Shown piece after piece: positions 21,973 to 33,162 of a stretch of 64,000 nt of DNA. The stretch is from Musa acuminata AAA Group (taxonomy: Eukaryota; Streptophyta; Magnoliopsida; Zingiberales; Musaceae): assembly GCF_036884655.1 (NCBI RefSeq), contig NC_088345.1:28189501-28253500 (forward strand). The letters run 5' to 3'. The position numbers and the translations under genes were made by a program. Each line of letters starts with the position of its first letter. Position 1 is the first letter of the stretch. The notes beneath the pieces were generated by a model. The model was not told the DNA's origin. It saw only the letters and a list, made by a program, of their open reading frames with translations, and did no database searches.

Positions 21973-24900
21973 TGTTTTCCATGATGCATTTTATTTTTTT
22001 TTGAGTAATTATTTTTCTTGAAAATTACATGTTTTATGTTAATGGAATAAAATGTTAGATTTAAATCTAATGATCATATGTATGCTTTTTTTTAGAAGAA
22101 AAACTATGTATCTTGATGATTTCCGATTTTGATTGAAACCATGCTTGATGTCTTAATGAAAATATTAAGAAGTTTAATATCATGCTTAATGATAATGCAT
22201 GGCTTTTGTATGAAAAACTAAGCATGAAAAGATAGATTCACCTAAAAAGAAAAATGCATGACTACAACAAATAACAAAATGATTTTGGTTGAAAATACCT
22301 TATGCTCAATGAAACCATGATTGATGAATATCCTTTATGTTTAATGATTTCTTTGCCTTGTATGTCCTATCATGATTAATATTTTGAAAATAAATGAAAT
22401 CATGCTAGAATTTTTGAAAATAATGATGAAAATTGTATGTTTATGATAAACAAAATGATTTTGATTAAAAATACCTTATGAAATATGATATCATGCCTAA
22501 TAAATTTATTTTTTTTTGAAACTATGCATGATGATGTTGAGTTTTGGGTAATTTATAGTTTATTGATTTTGATGATTTCCATAATGATCTTTTATGATTT
22601 ATGGATTATCGATTTATACCGTGATAAAAGTGGCTTTAAAAATAATGCATGTTTTGATTTTATATAAATGAAATAGGCATGCTTGACGATTGATGATTGT
22701 ATACTTTAAAAATGACGATTGGCGATTGACAATTGACGATTCACGATTCACGATAATAAGAGTGGCTATTTCACATAAATGAAATAGTGTCATGATTGAT
22801 GATTGTATACTTAATGATGCATAAAGTTATAATGAAAATATTGAAATTTTGATACCAATGATTTTATGATTTTATGCATGAGATTTTAAAGTTATACATA
22901 ATGATCTTTATGGTTTATTGATCTTGATGGTTTTTACGAAGAAATTTATTTTTCGATCCTAAATGTTGATGCATGTTTTTATTAGACATAAATGAAAAAG
23001 GCATGCTTATACAAAATCAATCACTTAAAAAGTATCACATAAAAAGGGAAATATATTATTGGGTTTAAAATCATGAATCTATTTATTAATTTTGTGAACC
23101 TTGAAATTGATTTTGATGGTTTGAATTTAATGGGTTTTATCGAAATCACGATCTTGATCTCTGAAAATTTATAACATGAAATCCTTTATGAATCAAGATT
23201 TCTTACTCTTTATTCTCTTACATTTTGAGAAAATTTTCAATATGAATCATAAGAGTTCTTATGCATGAATTGAAATCTTTTTCTCCTATATTTTCTTTTG
23301 TGATTTACTAAAGAGAATATCTGTTTTTTTTAATTCTTGACTTAAAATTTTATTTGAAAATCTCTTATTATTTGATCTCCTAAGATCTCTCTTTGAATAT
23401 TTAAAGAGGAGAATTTTTTAGATGAATCATTATTTTGATGATTGAATATTTGATATGCTTGAATTAATATCTTGTTCTCCTACAAAATTGAATGAATTTT
23501 ATCTATATCATGATCTCCTAAGATTTTCCTTTGATTATTTAAGAGGAGATTTTTTTCAAAAGAAAACATGTCTTTTGGTATTATCTTTTCATGATATGAT
23601 TTAAATGCAATTCCTTATATTTATGAAATATTTATCTCATCACCCAATAACTCTTCTTGATATTCCTTATGTGATGATATGAATACATGAAATATTCATT
23701 AATTTGTTTTGGTGTATACAAATAAGAAATTTCAATCATGCATGGTAGGATATAATTTGACAAAATTAGTACCATCATGATGTGAAATAAATGATGATTT
23801 GGAATTATGTATGTAATTAATACATGATGATTTGGAATTATGCATGCAATACTTTAACTTATGATAATAATGCATGCAAAGATGAAATATTCATGATAAA
23901 ATAATTGTTTTGATATTCATGACTTGAATTTTCATCTATGCTATTTACCTTTATCATAATTTTGAAATTAATGTAAAGGGTCTTCCCTTCGTTTTACCAA
24001 TGACAAAGAGGGAGAAAGAGTTGCTAATGTACTATCTTGAATTGATGTTAAGGGTATCTCAAAGGGAAATGTTGCTAGCTAGCTTGCACAAGTCAAGAGA
24101 AGATGCAAACGTACTTCATGTAGTTTGCTTCATGTAAAACATTGTCTCGTGCAAGCTTGTTATCTTGCACTTTACTAGCTTGCACTTTGTAAAGGAAGTA
24201 AAAATAGCACTTATCAAAAGAGAAGAAAGAACTTACTATCTTGAACATCACAAAAATTTGCTACCTTGCATGATGTAAAATTTGCTAAAATTGCTATCTC
24301 AAAAGAGTTGCTTTCTTGAACATTTCAAAACCACTAGCTTGCATGTTCTAAAAGTGTTGTAAAATTTGCTAGCTTGTATGTTGTAGTAATTGCTATCATA
24401 CTACCTTGCATATCTATGGTGATAGCAAAATTGCATGATGATAAAACTAGGAGATTATATTAATTATGCAATGTGTTGAACTTGGATATTTCAAAAACTT
24501 GCAACTTGCACATTGCAATAGGAAGCAAGAATCATGAGCTTACACAAGAAAGCTATTTTGCATTTGCTTTCAAAATTTTTGCTAGCTTGCATGTAGCAAA
24601 ACTTACATATCATAAAAATTGCTAACTTGTAGTCTAAAGAGAAGCAAACAGTTGCTATCTCAAGAAGAGCAAACATGCTAAACTTGCACATCTTTAATTG
24701 CTAGATTGCATGATGATAAAATTTAACACTATATTTTTTCATGCAATGTATTGAACTTTATATCTCAAACACATAGAAAGTGACACTTCTCCTTTTTGTT
24801 GATGACAAAGGGGGAGAAGTATGATCATGTTATGTATGATGACGTGTTGTAAATATTCATGATGAATATTTACAATGACTTAAATTTGGCTTGAATTCAA

Positions 24901-24989
24901 GGTTCTATCAATATGGCATATTGATAGGGGAAGTTTGTTTAAACTTCGGGAGTTAAGTTTAACTCCGTCATCAAGTGGTTGTCATCATC
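21973..24989 (+). other. Noncoding spacer of E4
   Basis: About 3.0 kb of A+T-rich sequence homologous to the E3 spacer. It has short local repeats such as gacgattgacgatt (22690-22760), the block shared with other spacers (23734-23785), PPT-like tracts near 24001 and the hairpin at 24785-24820. No pol similarity. Confidence 0.8.
24785..24820 (+). promoter_or_regulatory. Conserved hairpin with PPT arm (E4 copy)
   Basis: Same arms and TTGATGA loop as in E3. It is 170 nt upstream of the terminal polypurine tract (24990-25002, aaaatgggggaga). Confidence 0.75.
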
Positions 24990-26430
24990 AAAATGGGGGA
25001 GATTGTTGAATTTTATATTTTGATGATGAATCCACTTGATATGTGTTTACAATTTTATCTACGTTTTGAGTGACGCAGGATGCTTCGATCAGGATGAGAC
25101 AATTAAAGCAGGAAAATCATGTTGTGCCGGAGGAAAATGTTAGAAGATTGGACGTCGGGCCGATGGATCGGTCGACGTATCGATAGAAGACTTCGGGCCA
25201 TGGATTCAGGCATATGGCCAAGAAAAGAGAGTCTTGTACCAAGGATATAGGAGTTGCGGAGTCAACTGGCTGATTGGGCAATAGGTCGCAAGAGAGGACG
25301 ATGCACCGAAGAATCGGACGAAGCGTCGAGGGACCAATGACATGCCGGACAACTTGATTAATTGCTTAAGAGTAATTGTCTAGATCAAACTTTTGTTTTA
25401 TATATGCAGGATTAACTATAATAGCTTGAAGACATAAAGCAAGTCTACCGAAGTCAAGTTCGATGGGTGTTCGAGAGTCCGAAGATTCGTCGGAGATGCT
25501 GTCGGAACCAACCCAGAAGAAATTGGGGACTTGTTGGAGTTTTCGGAAGTCCAAGAGATCGTCGGAGGTTTGCGAAGATCACTGAGAATGCTCAGCTACT
25601 CGATGAACTCGCCACAAGATTGGAAGCCTACTGGGTGTCTGACGATAGAAATCCAAGGGTGTATAGGAAGTCCGCCGAAAAGCTCGCCGGAAGGAGACTC
25701 GACATTTGCCGGTTGAAAACTTGCTTAGGACTATGTTTACAGTTGCGTAGTTTACATGTAATTAGGGTTAGGATTAAGGGATAATCCTATTTCCTGGTTA
25801 GGGGCCAATTGGGCCCGATATTACCTAGTTTGGGCCAATTTTGAAGCCCATCTAGTGACCCGTAGGACAAGGCGATAGAACTACCGGACTGGGCGGTGGC
25901 ACCGCCCAAATCCCGAGGATCGGGCAGTGGTACCGATGGACTGGGCGGTGGCACTACCTAGCACCCGAGAGGTCCGGCGGTGGCATCGCTAGAGTGGGCA
26001 ATGGCACCGCTACTACACTATTAGTGTCAAACACTAACAAGCGGTGGCACCGCCACTGATAGGCGATGTGTCACGACCCGGGTCTGATGAGTTAACTGGC
26101 CAATAACTCCATTTTGGTCCTCAACGGCGAACCAAAATGCTTAAGCGGGAGGTAACGTAGTATACTCATTAGGCCCTTATAAGCTAATCATACACATTCT
26201 CCACTTCCGATGTGGGACTAATGGGATATTACATTATCCCCAACTCAATTAGCTTGACGTCCTCGTCAAGGCCCGACATATCCCAGATCGAACCCTAGCA
26301 TAGTGCATGTGAGGTTTAACTCAGTGGTGGCTCCACGCCGTGATGAGTTCTCTGACTCCATCCACGGGTAGCCCTTTCCTACTGTAGCCCTCTCACCCTG
26401 CCCTAATGCTAGGTCGGCTCTGATACCAAA

Positions 26431-26613
26431 TGTCACGACCCGGGTCTGATGAGTTAATTGGCCAATAACTCCATTTTGGTCCTCAACGGTGGACCAAAAT
26501 GCTAAGGGCCTGATGAGTGTACTACGTTACCTCCCGCTTAAGCATTTTGGTCCGTCGTTGAGGACCAAAATGAAGTTATTGGCCAGTTAACTCATCAATC
26601 CTGGGTCGTGACA
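26431..26613. repeat. Fused central LTR of the TRIM dimer
   Basis: A 183-bp near-palindrome starting tgtcacgacccggg and ending ctgggtcgtgaca. Both arms carry the 3' part of the TRIM LTR, and the right arm extends further (gtgtactacgttacctccc block) than the left, so the fusion point is off-centre near 26500. Confidence 0.8.
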
Positions 26614-26810
26614 TTTGGTATCAGAGCCGACCTAGCATTAGGGCAGGGTGAGAGGGCTGCAGTAGGAAAGGGCTACCCATGGATGGAGTCAGAGAACTCA
26701 TCACGGCGTGGAGCCACCACTGAGTTAAACCTCACATGCACTATACTAGGGTTCGATCTGGGATATGTCGGGCCTTGACGAGGACGTCAAGCTAATTGAG
26801 TTGGGGATAG

Positions 26811-26975
26811 TGTAATATCCCATTAGTCCCACATCGGAAGTGGGGAATGTGTATGATTAGCTTATAAGGGCCTAATGAGTGTACTACGTTACCTCCCGCT
26901 TAAGCATTTTGGTCTGCCGTTGAGGACCAAAATGGAGTTATTGGCCAGTTAACTCATCAGACCCGGGTCGTGACA
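26811..26975 (+). repeat. Outer TRIM LTR, direct copy
   Basis: A 165-bp LTR beginning TGTAATATCCCATTAGTCCC and ending GGGTCGTGACA. The tcccacatcgg motif near the start is common in plant TRIM LTRs. The inverted partner is 26069-26233. Confidence 0.82.
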
Positions 26976-27483
26976 CGATGGCACTGCCAGCATTGGGAAC
27001 CCAAGAGAATTCAAAATTTAGAGTCTAAATTTGAATCCTCTTGGGGCCTATAAATACCCCTCAATTCTCAACAGAGAATACAACTTTTGAGAAGTTAGAG
27101 ATTAGATAAAACCTTAGCAAAGGCTGCAAAGGCTTTAACAAGTCTTGTTTTCAATTGCTTGAGTGTTCACCTCCTTCTTTCTCATTGAAAATTTGTAAGA
27201 GTGTGAACCACTTGTAAACAGTTAACTCATCAGACTCGGGTCGTGACACGATGGCACCGCCAGCATTGGGAACCCAAGAGAATTCAAAATTTAGAGTCTA
27301 AATTTGAATCCTCTTGGGGCCTATAAATACCCCTCAATTCTCAACAGAGAATACAACTTTTGAGAAGTTAGAGATTAGATAAAACCTTAGCAAAGGCTTT
27401 AACAAGTCTTGTTTTCAATTGCTTGAGTGTTCACCTCCTTCTTTCTCATTGAAAATTTGTAAGAGTGTGAACCACTTGTAAAA
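26947..27483 (+). repeat. Tandem duplication over the TRIM edge and LTR promoter
   Basis: Two units, 26947-27219 (273 bp) and 27220-27483 (264 bp). Each starts with the last 29 bp of the TRIM, then TSD cgatg, U3 sequence and the TATA block (27049-27056 and 27322-27329). The first copy has an extra 9 bp (gctgcaaag). The duplication therefore postdates the TRIM insertion. Confidence 0.9.
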
Positions 27484-27861
27484 GGTTGTAAGAGGAGTAT
27501 TTGTCCTTCCCCTTCAAAGTGATTTGCTAGTGGAAGTTGGGAGCCTCATTGAAGAAGGCTTCATAAGTGGATGTAGATCATTTTGACCGAACCACTTTAA
27601 ATTGGTGTGTTCCTTGAATATGTGAGTATTTACTTTTCTGAAACTATTATTTACATAGTAGAAAGCTTTCGGTTTTCATCTTCTCACTTTACTCGAGCTA
27701 CTTTCAACAAGTCATTCATTGTTGAATCGAAATCTCTATGCATTTATGAAATCATTTTCAAACTTATGAGTTTCAATCCGCTGCACTAATTCACCCAAAA
27801 CCCCCAACCCCCAACCCCCCCCCCCTCCCCCTCTTAGTGCCGCTCCGATCCTAACAAAGAG

Positions 27862-28020
27862 AAGACCTTCGAAAACCATTTTCAACAATGTTCCATAAGT
27901 TCAAATCCAAAGAAAGCAAGAAAACTCTCATTCGAGTTTTCCAATATATATATAGTCCATTCCATTGAAAAAGGGAGGATGAATGAGAGAAAGTCCCTCT
28001 TGAAAGCTGAAAAGAGTCAT
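27862..28020 (-). pseudogene. gag: gag of E2, N-terminal part
   Basis: Starts at the ATG complement at 28018-28020 and runs to the E4 insertion point. It encodes the usual gag start (a QEG motif, then FNG, YWKTRMRVFLLSLDLNLWNIVENGF). A frame change near 27950, in a tatatata run, separates the start from the rest. The gag resumes at 9486. Confidence 0.85.
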
Positions 28021-28070
28021 TTCTCTTAGGTGTTAAACCAAATGAGAAATAGTGAGGGTCATATACCAAC

Positions 28071-29666
28071 TGTTAGGAAAGAGGAAAGAGTCAGCACTAA
28101 GAGGGTGGCGGGGGGGGTGTGAATTAGTGTAGTGGTAAAAATGTCAGTTTCGAAAAATCCTTTCATATGATAAAAACCGAACTTAGAAGATAACTTGAAA
28201 TCTCATGTTCATAAATGTATTGAAGGCAGTAAGCAAGTAAAAAGGTTTGCAATAAAGTAAATTGATCAAGATGAAATGCAAACCAGATTTTAGAGTCGAT
28301 CGGTCGTCGTGACCTACATCCACTTCGTCGATTCCTCTTCCGTCGAGGCCACCGGCATCGAATATCGATCTTCCTTTAATAAGCGAAGATTAATATCCTT
28401 TTTACACCCCTCTTCTCCTTTTCACAAGTTTAGGAGTCATCCTTTACAAGCACTCATGCATCTCTTAAACTATTCTAACACTTAGACTAGAAGAGGAGGA
28501 TTCTCACAATAGATTACAACAGCATTTTTCTCTTTTTAAATTCTCTATGATTGTGTATCTTAACCAGGGATGAGAGGGGTATTTATAGACCTCAAGTTGA
28601 TTCAAACTTGGAACCTAAATATATCTCATCCCAAGTTTCCTAGGTTCGGGCAGTACCACCACTAGTGTCAGTCTAACACTGACACTGCACTAGGCGGTAC
28701 CACTGCCTGGCTCCCTGCCACTAGGTGGTACCACTACCCAGACTAGTGGTACCATCACTTGGCACCCTGCCAGGGGCGGTTCCATCGCCCACTAGCGTTA
28801 CCACCGCTTGACACAACCTAAGAGATTGTGCCACGACGGTGCCACTTCTTGGGTCACTATTTGGGCCTTTCATTGGGCCCAACACAGTCCTTACATGGGC
28901 CCAACTAACCCCTAATTGGGTTGGCCCAAATCCAATCCCAATTACATGCGAACTACAAAATTTAAGACATTTCCTAAGCTAAACAAGTCCATAAGTCTAG
29001 GTTTCTTCCTGCGAGCTTCCGGCGATCTTTCGGTGAACTTCCGACGATCTCTTGTTAATGTTCCAGCAGACTCCCGACAAGCTCCTAGACTCCACAATGA
29101 TCTTCTTGGCGAGTTCCAACAAGCTTCTTTGGTAAGCTCCTGGACTTCTTGGTTAGTTCCGGTAGAACTTCCAACGAACATCTAGACTTCCGACGAACTC
29201 TAAAACTCCCAATAAAATCACGTTCTTGACTCCAGGATTTCATTTTTCTTTATGCCCTACTATCATAGTTAATCCTGCACATTTAAAAACACTATTCGAT
29301 CTAGACAATTATTACTAAGCTTTAATCATGTTGTTTAGCATGTCATTGGTCCATCGACGCTTCGTCCGATTCTTCGATGCATCGTCCTCTCTTGCGGCCT
29401 ATTGCCCAATCGGCTAGTTGACTCTACAACTCCGATATCCGCTCTTCTTGGCTTGATGCCCAAATCCATGGCCCGAAGACTTCTGTCGATACGTCGACCG
29501 ATCCTCTAGCTCGACGTCCAATCTTCTGTCATGTTCCACTAGCCCAACATGATTCTTCCTACTTTAATTGTCTCATCCTCATCGAAGCATCCTGCATCAC
29601 TCAAAATACAAATCAAATCAGAAATACGTATCAATTGGTTTCATCATCAAAATATGAGATTCAACA
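28071..29666 (-). repeat. 5' LTR of E2, subfamily B
   Basis: A 1596-bp LTR with plus-strand ends TGTTAGGAAAGAGG and GATTCAACA. Palindromes have sense loop GGT (ggtaccacc on plus), and the TATA block lies at 28580-28587. The PBS next to it is decayed (gggtcatataccaac). Outer flank attat (29667-29671) is the expected TSD, unconfirmed. Confidence 0.9.
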
Positions 29667-30215
29667 ATTATGTTATGATTCCATTTCACCATATATGTGT
29701 TTGACATGATATCCAGAGCTTTGGTTATATGCTTTTATATGTGCTTTGGATAAGAATGAAGTGTATACAATGTCAAATGCGACATTTGAGCTTCTATTTC
29801 ATATTTATTCTTTGATATACTCCGAAATGCTTCTCATGCAATTGATATACTCCGAAATATTTTATTTGTTATTGATATGCTCCGAAATGTTTCATATGCT
29901 ATTGATATATTCTAAAATATTTTATAAGCCTTTGATATGCTCTAAAATGCTTTATATGCAATTGATATGCTCCATAACATTTCATACGCTATTGACATGC
30001 CTCGAAATGCTCCTTACATTAATGATTTGCTCCAACTAATCTTTACTCAATTGTTATGAACATAATAGACTTCGAATGAAATGAAATTATAAATCTGCAT
30101 TCGATAAGTGGCTATCTATGAACTCTTGTATCCCTGCCTTGTATTTAGTACTTTATTTGTTTAAAACTGTCCTCTTTCGCCATGGATATGTTACTCATTA
30201 GTGACATCTCTTTAT
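29667..30215 (+). repeat. Fragment of a Tekay/Del-like LTR, host of E2
   Basis: Matches 55300-55920 of the complete solo LTR, including the gatatccagagctttggtta block and the run of degenerate gatatgctccgaaatg repeats (29815-30030). Similarity fades near 30215. Its left part should lie beyond E2, outside the window. Confidence 0.78.
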
Positions 30216-31530
30216 TATAGGCAAGATCTCAAATCACGGTATATGTGAGTCTCGAGGGACTCGAACAACTCAACTTACATTAGGAATTGATTTCTTTCTA
30301 TAATAATAGAAGGCCATATGGGTCAATCTAATTACCTCATGTTTACCGATTTAATATTATAGAGAAAGAGTATTTTGATTCGATCTCCTATGATGTGTCA
30401 CACACATACATATTTAATATATATCTAAATCGCATACAAATATATATACATATATATAGTAGGTATATAAATAATCGCACATTACATGAGGAATCACAAC
30501 AAATGATCATGGACCATATCTTAATGTGATCAGGCCCGAGCTAGTGGGCCCAATCAGTCACATTAAGATCTATGTGTGTAATGGTGCATCTCCATGCCAT
30601 GTGATCATCCATCATATCCTCGTCAGTTCCGTCAACATCTCGGTGCATCTCCATTCATCACGATCGTCCGTGTCAGCCTCGTTGGTCCCGCTATCACTTC
30701 CACACTCTCCCTACGCCTCTTTCTGTAATTACAACATAATCACAAGCATGTAAGTCCAATAATAAATGAGAAAAAATAGATACCTATACGTCTCAATAAT
30801 AATAATAATAATGATCATATGTACACACACATCACATATTCTATGATCATTCGTCCACATCACACATCACATGTACACATTACCATGTTAGACTACTAGA
30901 TAATAATAATAGTTAATTAAACCTTTTAATTAACTAATATTTGTTTAAAATTCAAGACATGTAGGGAATTTAGATAGAAAGGGTAGAACTCAGAATTTTT
31001 AAAATTCTAAGGGGCAAAACTATCATTTGTCTATAAAAAACCTGTGTCCTCCCCTACCTCTATGTTACGGCCACTGCCACCTTGCCGTTGGTGGCCACTG
31101 CATTAGGGGAGGGTGGAAGGCACTGCCCCTTCCTGTAGGCGGTGTGGTTGTGGGCGACGCTACCCCTGCGTGCGAGCATCCCCACGGGCAGGCGCCCCGA
31201 TGATCACCACCGCCCTTGTGTGCGGTTATGCTCACGAGGGCCTTTTCCCATGGGCGTAGTGCCCATAGGTGCCGGCCATGCGGCTACCTACCTACAGCCC
31301 ACAGGCCGCATGCCATCGACCACTTGCATGTAGGTGGCTAGGCTAAGAGCTCCCTTGGGAGCACTCGGCCATGGCTACAAGTAGCCATTTGCCAACCTAC
31401 TAGGGTTGCAACAATTGTTGCCCTCTCTAGACTTTTGCATCAATAATTTTGATATCAAAAGCCTATCTAAAACACAACACATGCACTTTAAAATCTAATG
31501 TTCGCATGAACAACCTGGCTCTGATTTCAT
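30216..31530. other. Unassigned stretch, perhaps internal remnant of the TGCTAG-type element
   Basis: No gene or recognised repeat domain. It includes A+T-rich sequence with short tatata and aataat runs (30430-30470, 30797-30815), then a G+C-richer block (31040-31400). Next to the LTR at 31531 is a degraded PBS-like ggctctgatttcatt. If it belongs to that minus-strand element, it is a truncated internal region whose left LTR is lost. Confidence 0.45.
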
Positions 31531-33001
31531 TGTAGAAAAATTTATAGGCGACATCACTTAGGCAGTAGAAAAACATAAAGAAAAAATCCCAAATTTCAAA
31601 AAAGGGGTTCATTGTCATGCAAAGATTGGTACGCAAAAATTCACAAAAATAAAAATCACATATGAGATAGTTGAGTTAGCTAGGGAGATTATATATCTTT
31701 GAATTCTTGTAGATTTGTGGGAGAGGATAAAGGCGGTCAAGTGTCCTCCTCTCTAGCGGGGATCCACACGGCAAGGGCTGCGAATATGCTCCTCAAATCA
31801 CTATCCAAATCTCCATACCTATTGGCTGAGGAGGAGAATGAGAGAGGAGAATAAGAGAATGTAACCAAGAATCCTAGCCTCTGGCCCTTTAGTTCCCTCC
31901 CTATCAACTTAACCCAAATGAATCCTACCCTATTGGGTATTAGATCTCTATCCAATTACCCAAGCCTCTTAGATTAGTGGGTCTCTACCCAATAATCTCT
32001 TATCAACTATTATTAGATCTCACCTATAGGATCCAATAATTCAGTGGCTTAATTGATACCCAATAGGATAGGAGCTCCTACGGATATCTCATATTCGAAC
32101 TTCTACTCGTCGCAACACCTACCATATGTGTATGACCCTCTAGGTCCAATATCGAGCTGGTCATGAGTCATACCTATCAGAACTCCTTCTGGCTCAGTGA
32201 ATTATTATCTCTATAATAATTCACTCGACTCATCGACTACGGACGTATTAGACCACTATGTAGTAGTCCCCAAACGATATAAGGGAATCCAATCCTTTGG
32301 ACTTATCTGTCCTCAATTACCATATACCTATAGTCCCTCATCCATTTAATATCCTAGAGACCGTATACTAGGCATGGTACTGTTAAGCCCATATAGTTTC
32401 TCCTTGAGTCTTGCTCTAATTGGATTCATCTAGAGAACTCTTTCTCTCAATCCAAATGATCTTTGCCAAGGAATTATCTGAGCAAAAATACATGGGATAT
32501 TCCTCTCATGATACTAAGAGCAAATGATCCTCTATCAACACTCAATAGCCCTCGTAATGTTGGCTATCATTCCCAATGACCGGTTATACTAGATTTAGAA
32601 TTTTCAAACCTGTAAGTCCAGTATCAAAGAGTGGAGACTCATATAGGACATCCTGGGTGTCATAGGTCTAAGAATCAAGTATACTATTGGAATGATAGAA
32701 TCACTATCTAATAATGAGATATCATTAACCATCCAGCATTCCATGAGCGAATTAATTAGTTAACTCATTCTCCAATGAACACTTGTACTATAGCCCTAGT
32801 GTCCCCATATGACCATCTATAAGACTAGCGGCCTCTATCATATGGATAGGTATATAGCACACTAGTCTATTCGGTTATCTTGATGTCCCTCTTAAGTAAC
32901 CTATGATCAGGATTATTTATGGTCTATGTTTAAAGGTGAATCGGTCTCATTATCGTGATCTCATCACGATTCGATTCCCATTACACAAATCCATGGACAT
33001 C

Positions 33002-33050
<49 letters not shown>

Positions 33051-33157
33051 AGTAATATAAAGTGACAAAATATCATAATAATAATAAGCTAAAAGACTGT
33101 GTGTCATGTCATAGGTGTCACTCACTTGATTGGTTTGCGGGGCACCTATGACTAGCA
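31531..33157 (-). repeat. LTR of a second retrotransposon family (TGCTAGTCATAGG ends)
   Basis: 1627 bp on the minus strand, starting TGCTAGTCATAGGTGCC at 33157 and ending TTTTCTACA at 31531. The adjacent PBS-like sequence implies it is a 5' LTR. It is homologous to 63452-64000. It contains the inverted motif ATCGTGATGAGATCACGAT near 32960 and an (AT)n tract. The family is probably copia, but no coding region is present to classify it. Confidence 0.8.
33005..33047. repeat. (AT)n microsatellite
   Basis: About 21 uninterrupted AT units inside the TGCTAG-type LTR. The related LTR at 63452 has no such run at the matching place, only tatatatt-like sequence. Confidence 0.95.
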
Positions 33158-33162
33158 ATGTC

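Larger units (their letters stand above)
26069..26975. mobile_element. Palindromic head-to-head TRIM dimer
   Basis: A 907-bp unit flanked by TSD cgatg (26064-26068 and 26976-26980). It is symmetrical: inverted 3' LTR (26069-26233), inverted internal region (26234-26430), fused central LTR (26431-26613), direct internal region (26614-26810), direct 3' LTR (26811-26975). Arm lengths are equal on both sides: 165 and 197 bp. Each half has an iMet-type PBS (26417-26428 on minus, 26616-26627 on plus) and a purine-rich stretch ending ggggatag before its outer LTR. No coding capacity. It fits two terminal-repeat retrotransposons in miniature joined through one 5' LTR and integrated as one piece. Confidence 0.88.
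9487..27856 (+). mobile_element. E4: gag-only Sirevirus-like element, subfamily C, complete with TSD
   Basis: A plus-strand element with TGTTGAATCTC at 9487, CCTAACA ending at 27856, and a 5-bp TSD aagag at 9482-9486 and 27857-27861. Its 5' LTR is split by E3 and its 3' LTR holds a palindromic TRIM and a tandem duplication. The internal part is PBS, gag (one late nonsense codon), spacer and PPT, with no pol. Confidence 0.92.
25004..27856 (+). repeat. 3' LTR of E4, enlarged by a TRIM and a duplication
   Basis: Starts TGTTGAATTTTATATT at 25004 and ends GCCGCTCCGATCCTAACA. It is 2853 bp; removing the 907-bp TRIM with its 5-bp TSD and one duplicated unit of about 270 bp leaves about 1.67 kb, near the subfamily size. 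Its C tract has expanded into a mixed C and A run (27794-27835). Confidence 0.92.
5406..29666 (-). mobile_element. E2: gag-only Sirevirus-like element, subfamily B, host of several insertions
   Basis: A minus-strand element with its 3' LTR at 5406-6817, spacer 6818-8698, gag split over 8699-9486 and 27862-28020, and 5' LTR at 28071-29666. E4 is inserted in the gag with TSD aagag, and a Tekay-like LTR is inserted in the 3' LTR. The far end of the 3' LTR is beyond the window. It is old: the gag has stops and indels and the PBS is degraded. Confidence 0.85.

Noticed and set aside
26069..26975. A DNA transposon or MITE with long terminal inverted repeats
   Set aside because: PBS sequences matching iMet tRNA lie inside both arms, ends are TGT...ACA, and the duplication is 5 bp as for the LTR elements around it.
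26811..26975. Cassandra-type TRIM carrying a 5S rRNA promoter
   Set aside because: A cttaagcattttgg stretch only loosely recalls the 5S internal promoter; A, IE and C boxes are not recognisable.
27794..27840. Telomere-like aacccccaaccccc run
   Set aside because: It is an expanded, A-interrupted C tract at the usual place before the LTR end, not a telomere repeat array.
30216..31530. Possible host gene, for example the G+C-richer block at 31040-31400
   Set aside because: Only short frames with no recognisable domain or splice pattern, adjacent to an LTR with a degraded PBS.
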